Shown here: in pieces, positions 44,087 to 52,298 of the stretch
How the letters are laid out: each line of letters opens with the position of its first letter
Position numbering within the stretch: the stretch's first letter is position 1
NCBI GenBank assembly: GCA_965216155.1
Contig: CBDCFD010000007.1
Span: 1,302,001-1,366,000, forward strand
Direction: 5' to 3'
Origin: CATOSP01 sp965216155
GTDB taxonomy: Bacteria; Chloroflexota; Dehalococcoidia; Lucifugimonadales; UBA3495
DNA length: 64,000 nucleotides
Translations under genes and position numbers: made by a program
Notes under the pieces: model-generated
Database searches by the model: none
The model's input: the letters and a program-made list of their open reading frames with translations, nothing else
What the model was told of the DNA's origin: nothing

Positions 44087-44671
44087 GTGATCGATTACCA
44101 GGAATTAGACGATCACCACCTCATCTATCGAGTGGCTTCGTCGGAAAAAGATGCCCTGGAGACCCTGTACGCAAGGTACTCCTCGTCGGTCTACTCTTTG
44201 GCCATGTTCATGCTCAAAGAGGAAGCGTTAGCCGAAGAGGTCACCCAGGACATCTTCCTAAATATCTGGACCAAGGCAGCCAGCTACAAGGCGGACCGGG
44301 GCGAGCCGCGCGCCTGGATCATGAGCGTTGCCCACCACAGGATAGTCGACGTTATCCGGTCTCGCCGGCGCACCCAGACCGTCACCGATCCTGGAGCTTA
44401 TGAGAAGCTGGAACTACTCCCCTCGGCTCATATTTCGACAGAGGATGAAGTTGAGCGGCGGATCGAAGGAGAGGCCATCCGCAAGGCACTTGACACGCTG
44501 CCCCCGGAGCAACGGCAGGTGATAATCCTTGCCTATTTCGAAGGATTCTCCCAATCGGAGATGGCCAAAAAGCTCGGTCAGCCCCTTGGGACGGTCAAGA
44601 CCAGGGTGCGGCTGGCCATGAAGAAGCTTCGAGTTGTGTTGGAAGGGGATGTCAACTATGGACCCGTATAG
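44087..44671 (+). CDS. ECF-type RNA polymerase sigma factor
   Basis: A 194-residue sigma-70-family factor of the SigK-like ECF group. Region 2 is LETLYARYSSSVYSLAMFML followed by EVTQDIFLNIWTKAASYK and AWIMSVAHHRIVDVIRSRRR. Region 4 is ALDTLPPEQRQVIILAYFEG then FSQSEMAKKLGQPLGTVKTR, the DNA-binding HTH. It starts at GTG; the ribosome site is poor. The anti-sigma gene overlaps its 3-prime end, the standard arrangement for control by sequestration. Confidence 0.95.
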   Translation: MIDYQELDDHHLIYRVASSEKDALETLYARYSSSVYSLAMFMLKEEALAEEVTQDIFLNIWTKAASYKADRGEPRAWIMSVAHHRIVDVIRSRRRTQTVTDPGAYEKLELLPSAHISTEDEVERRIEGEAIRKALDTLPPEQRQVIILAYFEGFSQSEMAKKLGQPLGTVKTRVRLAMKKLRVVLEGDVNYGPV

Positions 44672-45515
44672 ATTATCGCACCCTGAAGAACTCCTCGAAG
44701 CCTACTCTCTCGGTATTTTGGACGAAGGGGAGGCTTCCGAAGTAGAGTCCCACATGGGTTTCTGCTCCCGCTGCCGGTTCTCGGCGGGACGGTTGCAGTC
44801 CGTAGCAGCATCTCTGGCCCAGTCCATCGACCAATTGGCGCCGCCCCCTTCCGTCCAAGCCCGGCTGATGAGCACGATACCCGGCTCCGCTCCCCGGCAA
44901 CACTCGCGAGAAACCAGGCGAGAGCGGCCCCTTCGCGTGCTCCGTCTAAAGAGGGCCTTGCTACCCTTGGCCGCAATCTTGATCGCCGGTCTCTTTTCCG
45001 CAAACCTCGTCGCGACTGTGTTGCTCAACGGGCAGGTGGATGAGTTGCAGGAGCAGGGTACGACCCTCAAACGGCTTGAGAAGCTCGCCGCGGACGAAGC
45101 CCAGGTGATTCAGTCCCTTAACCAGCTAAGAGAATTCGCCAGCTACTGGTTGGTCGACTCGAAAAACCTGCCTCTCGTCCTCGCGCCCCCCGGCAGCAAA
45201 GGACAGTCGGAGGGCCTACTATTGGTGGCTGAGGATGGGCGCCGGGCCATGCTGATGGTGGCTGGCATGAAGGTGCTGCCCGAGCCGCTGAGCTATCAGG
45301 TCATGTTAAAGCGCCAGGACCAGAGCCCCCTCTGGGTGGGTCAGCTCAAAGTTGACTCCACAGGCCGCGGAAACGTGGCTCTTTACATCCCTAACGGACC
45401 ACTATTTGCCTTCGACAAGGTCATGCTCACTGCCGACGCCGACGAGGTTAGGGATGTAGGTAAGGATGGAATGGTCCTGGAAGGCCAGATCATCGCCCAG
45501 AACCTCAGCAAGTAG
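44658..45515 (+). CDS. Membrane-anchored anti-sigma factor (RskA-like)
   Basis: A 285-residue single-pass protein. The N-terminal zinc-finger-like anti-sigma domain has EAYSLGILDEGEASEVESHM and then CSRCRFSAG (His-x3-Cys-x2-Cys). One membrane helix follows (LLPLAAILIAGLFSANLVAT, about residues 95-118). The outer domain ends with an RskA-type segment (LSYQVMLKRQDQSPLWVGQL, VALYIPNG, FDKVMLTAD). I choose the ATG of MDPYRLSHPEE, about nine bases after AAGGGG; it overlaps the sigma gene by 14 bp. It presumably holds the sigma factor at the membrane until a signal cleaves it. Confidence 0.9.
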   Translation: MDPYRLSHPEELLEAYSLGILDEGEASEVESHMGFCSRCRFSAGRLQSVAASLAQSIDQLAPPPSVQARLMSTIPGSAPRQHSRETRRERPLRVLRLKRALLPLAAILIAGLFSANLVATVLLNGQVDELQEQGTTLKRLEKLAADEAQVIQSLNQLREFASYWLVDSKNLPLVLAPPGSKGQSEGLLLVAEDGRRAMLMVAGMKVLPEPLSYQVMLKRQDQSPLWVGQLKVDSTGRGNVALYIPNGPLFAFDKVMLTADADEVRDVGKDGMVLEGQIIAQNLSK

Positions 45516-45574
45516 CCCGTGCCATGCCACGCTCACCTGATATACTCAGCCCAACTTCCGGTGGGGGTGGTGTG

Positions 45575-45703
45575 TTGGCTTCGTCGGTACCGGTAGGCCC
45601 TTCTGCTTACACCTGTGATCTTTGCGGCAACCCGATGATCGAGCAAAACTGCAAGATACGTTGCCTCAACTGCGGCTATACCCGCGACTGCTCCGACCCC
45701 TGA
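45575..45703 (+). CDS. 42-residue zinc-ribbon microprotein
   Basis: A short frame reads LASSVPVGPSAYTCDLCGNP and then MIEQNCKIRCLNCGYTRDCS before DP and TGA. The CxxC, then CxxxCxxC and a final Cys indicate one zinc ribbon. A G-rich ribosome site (GGGGG) lies seven bases before the TTG; a GTG one codon earlier is possible. It ends 12 bp before the flavodoxin-like gene, so it is probably cotranscribed. I recall similar CxNCGYTRDCSDP endings as small unannotated proteins, but the function is not known to me. Confidence 0.75.
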   Translation: MASSVPVGPSAYTCDLCGNPMIEQNCKIRCLNCGYTRDCSDP

Positions 45704-45715
45704 CGGCAAACCGCA

Positions 45716-46225
45716 ATGCCAGTCTCCGTGTTGGTGCTGTACGACCCCAAGGGCAGGGCGATCGAGGCTCTAGCCTTGGCCGCGGCTGAAGGTGTCTCAG
45801 GCTCGGGCTCTGCCTCTTCCCTGATCAAGCCCATTACGGCCGCCACTCGGGACGACCTTCTCGCGGCCGACGCGCTGATTCTGGGGTCCCCCAATTGGAG
45901 CGGCGTCTCAGGCTCCATGAAACTATGGCTCGACGAGCAGGGAGACCTCTGGGAAGAGGGTGTGTTGGCGGGAAAACCCGCGGCGGTGTTCACCACCGGG
46001 CAGGGACGTCATTCGGGGCTCGAGATGACCCTTCTGCAACTGATTCATTGGGTTCTGGCTTGCGGTATGGTTGTGGTCGGGCTCCCCTGGTCGGAGCGGA
46101 TGCGGACCTCTGGCTCCTACTACGGTGCGACTTCCACGGGAGGGGTTACCGAAGACGACCTGGCCCAGGCCCGTTCCCTGGGCGCCCGCCAGGCCACTAT
46201 CGCAAAAAAGCTATCGACATCCTGA
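45716..46225 (+). CDS. Flavodoxin-like NAD(P)H-dependent oxidoreductase (WrbA-like)
   Basis: A 169-residue flavodoxin-fold protein. It starts MPVSVLVLYDPKGRAIEALA where the FMN phosphate loop belongs (the usual T/S-x-T-G-N is modified to DPKGR). DALILGSPNWSGVSGSMKLW then AAVFTTGQGRHSGLEMTLLQ and MVVVGLPWS match WrbA/NADPH-dependent FMN reductase proteins. It follows the Zn-ribbon microprotein by 12 bp. Its altered phosphate loop may weaken FMN binding. Confidence 0.82.
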   Translation: MPVSVLVLYDPKGRAIEALALAAAEGVSGSGSASSLIKPITAATRDDLLAADALILGSPNWSGVSGSMKLWLDEQGDLWEEGVLAGKPAAVFTTGQGRHSGLEMTLLQLIHWVLACGMVVVGLPWSERMRTSGSYYGATSTGGVTEDDLAQARSLGARQATIAKKLSTS

Positions 46226-46244
46226 GCGGACCTCACGGTCCGGT

Positions 46245-47795
46245 TCATCGGCCAGCGGTGTTATGTAAACTACCCGCGTCCCCGGCGTTGCGGATGTCCT
46301 GGCAATCGGCCGCGTACGGCCACCAATCTGGGTAGTCCCTGAGTTTCAATTGGCGGAAGAACCTGGGATGGACCTCCACCGCCAGCCGCATCGCTTCGCC
46401 CACCGGCCCTCTGATGGAGAAGTGGGCCATCTCCGAGGTCCGCAACTTGAACAAATGGTAGCACTCGCGCAGGTTTAGGCTGGAAAGCACGCGGCGGTTG
46501 TGAGCGTGAGTCACCAAGTATTGCGCCGCCACCGGAGACACCTCGTGGACTTTCCAAAAGACGTTCTCGGCGGCGGCGATGGCCGAGTCGAATTCGCCGC
46601 CAAGCCCCGCTTCGGCAACCACGGGAGGCACTCGGTATCCACGAGCCACTGAGAGCAGTTGGGGTAGATAGGACTGCATCCTGTGCCGTTTGAACTCCCG
46701 GTAAGCTCCGTAGTCCATCAGGTATTCAAAGGTGTAATCCACCAATTCGAACTCTCGGGGCGGCGGGTCGTGGGGTCCCAGTCCAGACAGGCTCTCGTCG
46801 ATAATTTTCTGGCGGGCATCGGAATCCAGGTCCTGGACTCTCCGCCAGACCTCTTCATAGGGCAGGTGGCTTCCACCGTACAGGAAGGCCGTCACCAACT
46901 TCTCTTCCGCTTGCGGGTCCCAATGGAGCAGACTTACCTGTGGCGATGCGTCTCCCCGGGTCACGTGGCCGCTGAGGCCATCGCCGCCTTCCGCTTCGCC
47001 TCCCACGCCGTTACGGTCTGCTAACTCCTCCCGGCGCTCCGGCACGGCGGCCAGGTAATCGTTGTGGTCGGCGTACTTGATCAGAGTCGGCGTGATGATC
47101 CGGGCCTGCTCCCGCACCTCTACCCCCAGCCGTTTCTCCTCGTCCAGCCTCCCCGATAGCAGCTTGGAAATCGCGTGCTCCAGGGTACGGGCGTTAGCCG
47201 TGACTCCAACGTTGGTCAGGGTCGCCGCAGGCAGCACCGCCCGGCAATGGTCGGTGGCAATGCGGCGGAGCCGAAGGTTGTACACGCCGTCACGCTCTCG
47301 TTGACTCTGAGGGCAGACCTGCTTCAAGTGGGCCATGCAGCCTTCAATCAGGCCCAGGTACCCCTCAAACAGGGCATGGCAGGCGTCAATGTACTCACGG
47401 CGGAGAACTGGATGCTCGTCCAGTTCGGCCGGAACGTGATAGTAGTCCCGGTCCATCACCTGGTACCGGGACGACTTCTCGGTATAGGAAGCGAGCCGGT
47501 TGTCCTCCAGGGTATCGCAGGTCAGCCGGGACACGTTTTCCACGGCCAAATGGACAACCGCGTGCTCCGCAACCGAAGCATGCCCGTAGCCCAGCACCCA
47601 ACGCTCATGGAAGTCGGCTGCCTTCTCCTGACTGACCTGCTCCGCGATCTCGTCGAATGGCTCAGGCCGCCGCGAGGTCATCGCGAAGGCCACGGCGATC
47701 TGCTCCTCGGTCAGCTCGTGCGCGTCCAGGGGATAGACCCGCCGGGCGTGGGGGAACGCAGGGCGGGCGCCGTGTTCAGGGAGTGGAGATGTCAT
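46245..47795 (-). CDS. thyX: Two-domain FAD-dependent thymidylate synthase (ThyX-like)
   Basis: A 516-residue protein with two ThyX-like halves. The N-terminal half has GYGHASVAEHAVVHLAVENV and SYTEKSSRYQVMD, where the serine/arginine dUMP motif is kept but the RHR part is not. A Gly-rich linker (around 270-290) follows. The C-terminal half has YREFKRHRMQSYLPQLLSVA, which keeps the RHR-x-x-S start of the ThyX signature but not the full second part. Ordinary ThyX is 220-250 residues and tetrameric; here complementary half-motifs are split between the two fused domains. ThyX makes dTMP from dUMP with FAD and methylene-tetrahydrofolate. Function as dTMP synthase is likely but unproved. Confidence 0.82.
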   Translation of the reverse strand: MTSPLPEHGARPAFPHARRVYPLDAHELTEEQIAVAFAMTSRRPEPFDEIAEQVSQEKAADFHERWVLGYGHASVAEHAVVHLAVENVSRLTCDTLEDNRLASYTEKSSRYQVMDRDYYHVPAELDEHPVLRREYIDACHALFEGYLGLIEGCMAHLKQVCPQSQRERDGVYNLRLRRIATDHCRAVLPAATLTNVGVTANARTLEHAISKLLSGRLDEEKRLGVEVREQARIITPTLIKYADHNDYLAAVPERREELADRNGVGGEAEGGDGLSGHVTRGDASPQVSLLHWDPQAEEKLVTAFLYGGSHLPYEEVWRRVQDLDSDARQKIIDESLSGLGPHDPPPREFELVDYTFEYLMDYGAYREFKRHRMQSYLPQLLSVARGYRVPPVVAEAGLGGEFDSAIAAAENVFWKVHEVSPVAAQYLVTHAHNRRVLSSLNLRECYHLFKLRTSEMAHFSIRGPVGEAMRLAVEVHPRFFRQLKLRDYPDWWPYAADCQDIRNAGDAGSLHNTAGR

Positions 47796-47833
47796 GAGGA
47801 TGTGGAGCCTCCGGAGGACTGTCCGGGAGAATT

Positions 47834-49471
47834 CTAAACCAACGCGCCGAAGCCGCTGGGTATCTGGACCTCGATGAGCTGAGTCCGGTCGGAGGCGACG
47901 GCCTGTTCTATGGCGCGGCTCATTTCGGCCACTGTCGAAACCTTGGTCCCCTCAAAGCCGTAGCTCTCGAATAGCTTAACGAAATCCGGGTTTACCAACT
48001 CCGTCCCGAAGAACCGGCCGCTGTAGTTGTTTTCCTGATACCCCTTGAGGACGCCCCAGGCATTGTCGTTGAACATTAAAATGATAGGGTTGATACCGTA
48101 TTGGGCGGCGGTGGCCAACTCCTGAAAATTGTACTGGAACCCGCCGTCGCCTGTGACACAGACCACGGGCTGGTTTGGTCTGCCGGCCTTTGCGCCCATC
48201 CCGGCGGGGAAAGCGAAACCTATCCCAGCCCAGCCGTGGGGGTACATGAATGTCCGCGGCTGGTAGATGGGCAAGCAGCGGATGGCCCTGCTCGTTGGGA
48301 CCGTGGCGTCAAGAGAGAATATGGTGTCCTTGGGAGTGACGGCCCGGATGGCCTCGAACGCCCGTGTCTCGTTGCCCCATTTCTCCCGCAGGTTCCGGTA
48401 GACCTGCTCTCGCATCGAGTCAATTTCACTGCGGTAGGAGTCTCCCTTATAAACGTCCCTGTCGCCGATGCCTCCCAATAGCTGGCGTGCCACAGCTTGC
48501 GAACTGGCAACGATGGGGATTTCGGTCGCGTAATTCTTGCCAATGGACTCTCCGTCCAGCAGGACGTGGATCACCGTTCCCGGTAGCCTAAGCCCCACGC
48601 CCACGGTGCTTCTGAGCGGCAGGATTGACCCCAACACCAGCACTACGTCGCAAGTGCTTATCCACTCCTGGAGGGGGTTCTCCCCCCAGATGCGCTGGCC
48701 CAGAATTTGGCCCAGGGAAAGGGGGTGGTCCTCCGGGACCGCCCCTTTTGCGCCGTCTCCGGTCACTATCGGAGCGCCCAGCACCTCCGCAAGCCGGACT
48801 ATCTCTTCGGTACCACCGAGGCTCTGCACCTCTTCACCCACGAAGATTACGGGCCGCTTGGCCTTCAAGAGTGTGTCCAGGGCCCGTTCCACCATCACCG
48901 GGTCGCCTTGGGGGATTTCGGGGGCACGGGGCGAAAGGACTTCCACTTCGGCCTGTTTGCCAAGTAGATCGGTGGGCAATTCCAGCTCTATCGGACGGGG
49001 CCTGCGGGCCTGGAAACGCTGAAATGCTTCGACCATGTGGTCCGGGATTGACTCGATCTGGTCGATAAAGGCGTTCCAATCTGTGACCGCCCTGAACATG
49101 CCCAGTTGGTCTTTGGTCTCGTGAGTGGACAGCTTGCCGCTGTTGACGTACTCTTGCTCGACGTTAGTCGTGAGTTCCAACACCGGAGAGCTGGAATAAT
49201 AGGCCTCGCCCAGGGCCCCAACCGAGTCGGCCGCTCCCGGCCCGGTGCTGGTCAGCAGCACGCCAGGCTTGCCCGTAGCGCGGGCATATCCGTCGGCCAT
49301 GAAGCCGGCCCCCAACTCCTGGCGGCAGCCGATAAACCGCAGATTCTCCTGTTCGTTAAATAAAACGTCAAAAAGGTCCAACGTGTGGATGGAGATTATC
49401 CCGAAGATGGTATCCACGTCGTGGGCCTTTAGCGATTCGGTGATGGCCTGTGCGCCGCTCATTTTGGGCAC
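47834..49471 (-). CDS. ThDP-dependent acetolactate synthase-like enzyme
   Basis: A 545-residue ThDP enzyme starting at GTG behind AGGAGG. The activating Glu is in GCRQELGAGFMADGYARATG, the middle domain has KRPVIFVGEEVQSLGG, and the PP motif runs from CVTGDGGFQYNFQELATAAQ to MFNDNAWGVL. The family matches acetolactate synthase/benzoylformate decarboxylase-like proteins, again without a small subunit. It lies 110 bp downstream of the E2 gene on the same strand. Confidence 0.9.
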   Translation of the reverse strand: MPKMSGAQAITESLKAHDVDTIFGIISIHTLDLFDVLFNEQENLRFIGCRQELGAGFMADGYARATGKPGVLLTSTGPGAADSVGALGEAYYSSSPVLELTTNVEQEYVNSGKLSTHETKDQLGMFRAVTDWNAFIDQIESIPDHMVEAFQRFQARRPRPIELELPTDLLGKQAEVEVLSPRAPEIPQGDPVMVERALDTLLKAKRPVIFVGEEVQSLGGTEEIVRLAEVLGAPIVTGDGAKGAVPEDHPLSLGQILGQRIWGENPLQEWISTCDVVLVLGSILPLRSTVGVGLRLPGTVIHVLLDGESIGKNYATEIPIVASSQAVARQLLGGIGDRDVYKGDSYRSEIDSMREQVYRNLREKWGNETRAFEAIRAVTPKDTIFSLDATVPTSRAIRCLPIYQPRTFMYPHGWAGIGFAFPAGMGAKAGRPNQPVVCVTGDGGFQYNFQELATAAQYGINPIILMFNDNAWGVLKGYQENNYSGRFFGTELVNPDFVKLFESYGFEGTKVSTVAEMSRAIEQAVASDRTQLIEVQIPSGFGALV

Positions 49472-49580
49472 AGCGTGTCCTCCTGAACTGAATTCCCTGG
49501 ACCGGGCGAGTTGCAGGTGACTGCTAAAATGGCACCGCCGGGTCTACCATCGGGTCTACCATGTCCCGCCCGTGCCGTGG

Positions 49581-50969
49581 TCACAAAAGTAGACTGACCG
49601 GGCTCTCCAACAGTCCCTTGATTTCCATCAAGAACTGGGCTGCCTCGGCCCCGTCGGCGACCCGGTGGTCAACCGATAGGGTGGCCTGCATGGTCTGGGC
49701 GACCACCACCTGACCGTCACGGACGACGGGTTGCTCGGAAACCTTGCCCACCGCCAATACCGCCGCGTGGGGCGGGTAGATGATCGCCGCGAAGCTGTCC
49801 ACGTCGAACATCCCCAGGTTGCTGATACTGAAGGTCGTGCCGCTGTATTCCTCGTTTCGCAGCGTCCCCTGGTTCGCCCGCGCGATCAGGTCGCTGCTGG
49901 CGGCGGCAATCTCGGCCAGGCTCTTACTCTCACAAGCGCCGATGCCGGGCACAATCAGCCCGGCCTCCAGGGCGATAGCAATGCCGATGTTCAGGCTGGA
50001 GTTCATCTGCAGGTGCTCGCCGCGGAAGAAGGCGTTGAACTTGGGATGGCGTCTTAGGGCTATCGCGCTGGCTTTGACGATCAGGTCGTTGACGCTAATC
50101 CGGCTATCCGAGGATGCCACCTCGTTAACGTCCCTGCGAAGCGCCATCGCCTTGGTCATGTCCACGGTAGCAGTCAGGTAGAAGTGGGGCGCGTCCCGTT
50201 TGCTGTCGCTGGTGACCCGGGCGATAACCTGGCGCATCCGGGATAGCTCGGCCCGTTCTCCCTCAAATTCCAGCGCATCGGGGACTACCTCCAGAGCAGG
50301 TGCGGGCGGTCCGTAGCTGAGCACGTCCTGCTCGACGATCCGGCCTCCCGGCCCGGTGCCGGTAACCGAAGCCAGATCAATTCCCCGTTCTCTGGCCAGC
50401 CTCCGGGCAATCGGAGAAGCGCGCTCGACCCTGCCAGACCCGTCAACAACCGTTTCGGCTGGAGCCGCCCCCGAAACTGCGGGCTCCTGGTAATCCAGGA
50501 CGTCCTGTTCAACAATCCGGCCTCCCGGCCCGGTGCCGGTGATCTTCGCCAGGTCTATTCCCCGTTCGCGGGCAAGTCTCCGGGCGATGGGGGAAGCGCG
50601 GACCTCACCGTCGGCGGCGGGTGCGGAAGCCTCCGGAATTGGGGCCGTTACGGGAGGAGAGGAGGCGTCAAATCCCGGTGGCGATGCCGTTGGAGTACCG
50701 CCGCCTGCGATGTCATCGGGTATCAGTTCGTCTCGTCCGCCGATAACCGCGATAAGCTCCCCCACGGGAATCGCCACGCCGGTGTCAACGACGATTCTGC
50801 GCAACACGCCTGAGACGTAGGCTTCGAATTCGACCGTGGCCTTATCGGTCTCGATCTCCGCCAGGACATCGCCCCTAGCCACGTCGTCCCCTTCGTTCTT
50901 GCGCCAACGCACCACGGTGCCTTCTTGCATGTCGTAGCCCATCTGGGGCATGACTATGGAAGTAGCCAA
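49581..50969 (-). CDS. 2-oxoacid dehydrogenase E2 (dihydrolipoyl acyltransferase) with two PSBDs
   Basis: A 462-residue E2 starting at TTG (LATSIVMPQMGYDMQ) behind AGGAGG. Order: one lipoyl domain with the lipoylated Lys in ETDKATVEFE (about residue 43), a Pro/Ala linker, then two near-identical peripheral-subunit-binding domains (both ASPIARRLARERGIDLA then TGTGPGGRIVEQDVL), and the catalytic acyltransferase domain ending in SVDHRVADGAEAAQFL with the active-site His and Asp. One PSBD is normal; duplication is unusual and the linker between them is short. No E1 gene is nearby, while lipoamide dehydrogenase lies 4.3 kb upstream. Confidence 0.92.
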   Translation of the reverse strand: MATSIVMPQMGYDMQEGTVVRWRKNEGDDVARGDVLAEIETDKATVEFEAYVSGVLRRIVVDTGVAIPVGELIAVIGGRDELIPDDIAGGGTPTASPPGFDASSPPVTAPIPEASAPAADGEVRASPIARRLARERGIDLAKITGTGPGGRIVEQDVLDYQEPAVSGAAPAETVVDGSGRVERASPIARRLARERGIDLASVTGTGPGGRIVEQDVLSYGPPAPALEVVPDALEFEGERAELSRMRQVIARVTSDSKRDAPHFYLTATVDMTKAMALRRDVNEVASSDSRISVNDLIVKASAIALRRHPKFNAFFRGEHLQMNSSLNIGIAIALEAGLIVPGIGACESKSLAEIAAASSDLIARANQGTLRNEEYSGTTFSISNLGMFDVDSFAAIIYPPHAAVLAVGKVSEQPVVRDGQVVVAQTMQATLSVDHRVADGAEAAQFLMEIKGLLESPVSLLL

Positions 50970-51156
50970 GGTGGCCTCCTGAACTCTGCGCTGGATACTC
51001 TCGGTTTGGGTACACCCGCCCACCACAACGGCCGGCGGGTACGGTGCGGCAGATAATTAACTCGCTGCGCGGTTAGATAGTAATGCACTAAACCTGACGG
51101 GGCAACCGGGAATCCCCAATCACACAGGGCAATCGCATCTTAACCTCTTCACTGCC

Positions 51157-51185
51157 AGAATAGGCAACCACAAGGATTGCCCCTA
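51157..51185. repeat. Short dispersed repeat GGCAACCACAAGGATTGCCCCTAC
   Basis: A 24-bp inverted-repeat-like sequence (GGCAACC...GGATTGCC) resembling the common bacterial intergenic motif GTAGGGGCGACC-TTGTGGTCGCC. One copy in the window. Confidence 0.4.
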
Positions 51186-51497
51186 CAGCGATGGGGTCCA
51201 GGGCAGCAGGGTCCGGAGCAGATCCCGAGGGTCGGGCGGTTGATTTTGAGCGCGGCAGCGTTCCAGATAGCGGACGACGGCCGTGAAGGTAGGCAGACGG
51301 CAGCCGGAGCCGGCGACCCGGATGACAAAGGCTTGAGAGTTGGGAAAGGGTTGGCGGTCTGCCTGGGCGCAGGTCCACTTCAGGCATAGCTCATCGGCCA
51401 TGCTTTGGAGGTGGAGTTCCGCCAACGGACGGGCCAGTTTACGTTTGAGGGCGCGGACCCGGGACCGCAACCCGTTAATTTCAGAGCCAGGACTCAT
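51183..51497 (-). CDS. Small basic protein beside a mobile-element scar
   Basis: A 104-residue arginine-rich protein starting MSPGSEINGLRSRVRALKRK with RLPTFTAVVRYLERCR near the end. Not recognised. AGGGGAG lies about 15 bases before the ATG, longer than usual. It sits next to tandem 96-bp-period repeats and dispersed repeats, so it may belong to a decayed mobile element. Its frame is closed by TGA at 51183. Confidence 0.5.
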   Translation of the reverse strand: MSPGSEINGLRSRVRALKRKLARPLAELHLQSMADELCLKWTCAQADRQPFPNSQAFVIRVAGSGCRLPTFTAVVRYLERCRAQNQPPDPRDLLRTLLPWTPSL

Positions 51498-51537
51498 GGC
51501 GCCGGTTGGTTTGCTCCCCTAGATTTTGGATATAGTC

Positions 51538-51718
51538 GATGGCACACATCCGGGTGTTCTGAGGCTGGAGATTTTACTTTAGGGAAATTGTGCGCCATTT
51601 TGGTACATTGGCCTGGGCGGCGGGTTAGAGTGAGATGGCACACATTCGGGTGTTCTGAAGCTGGAGATTTTAGTTCAGGGAAATTGTGGGCCATTTTGGT
51701 ACATTGGGCCTGGGCGGC
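51538..51718. repeat. Two tandem 84-bp direct repeats with 96-bp period
   Basis: Copies at 51538-51621 and 51634-51718 share GATGGCACACAT, GGGTGTTCTGA, CTGGAGATTTTA, GGGAAATTGTG, CCATTTTGGTACATTGG and CCTGGGCGGC with few differences. A third CCTGGGCGGCGGGTTAG fragment is at 51892. The layout recalls the multiple internal repeats at ends of IS21-type elements, but no transposase is left. Confidence 0.75.
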
Positions 51719-51779
51719 CAGGATGATTGCGAAGTTGTCCGATTCTCGCCGTCTGCCCGGGGTTGGCAAACCTCCATAA

Positions 51780-52175
51780 CCGGGGCGGTGGATTCCCGCT
51801 TTCGCGGGAATGACGAGGGCGGGCGGGAATGACAAGTTGGATGCTGTGTCAACATTTAGTGGACACCTCCGGGACTTTGCACTTATCGTACCTGGGCGGC
51901 GGGTTAGGGATTTGGACCGGGACGGGATTCCGGCAAGGACCATGGTAATGGGTGGTCACCCCAGGTGGGAAGGGCGGGGTGTCAGTAGTCCAATTCAAGA
52001 CGCGATTGCCCTGCCCAATCACACGGGACCCCATCATTCTGAGTTCGGACCATCCACGTCGTTCCGGCCCCCGTATCCAGTACGGGGCAGGCTTTGAGCC
52101 GGAACCCAGGATGTTTCGGCGAGGAACGCGACATACGCCTTACCATTCCTGTATCCGGGCTTTCACCGGGAAGAC
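51780..52175. repeat. Repeat-rich scar: dispersed repeats and possible IS end
   Basis: 51790-51825 contains the widespread repeat GATTCCCGCTTTCGCGGGAA followed by TGACGA. 51846-51864 is TGTCAACATTTAGTGGACA, a TGTC/GACA palindromic end like those of IS481/IS3-type elements. 52053-52175 is another dispersed-repeat copy (CCGGAACCCAGGATGTTTCG, TCCTGTATCCGGGCTTTCAC). The 51498-52298 stretch has no gene I can support. Confidence 0.55.
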
Positions 52176-52241
52176 TGGGAGGCTCAGCCTCACACGACAA
52201 TTAAAGGGCAGTGCCCACCACATCCCATAGCCGGAAAGAGA

Positions 52242-52262
52242 AGCGGCGGCCCTGGGGCCGCC
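52242..52262 (-). terminator. Hairpin after korB
   Basis: GGCGGCCC and GGGCCGCC form a stem just beyond the korB stop in the direction of transcription; a pyrimidine-rich stretch (GCTTCTCTTTCC) follows on the minus strand. Probable terminator of the korAB transcript. Confidence 0.5.
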
Positions 52263-52298
52263 ACTTTCCTTACGGTTTCCCGGTCTTGCCGCCGCCGC

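Noticed and set aside
51538..51718. CRISPR array
   Set aside because: Only two copies of an 84-bp unit with a 12-bp spacer; repeat and spacer lengths are wrong and no cas gene is present.
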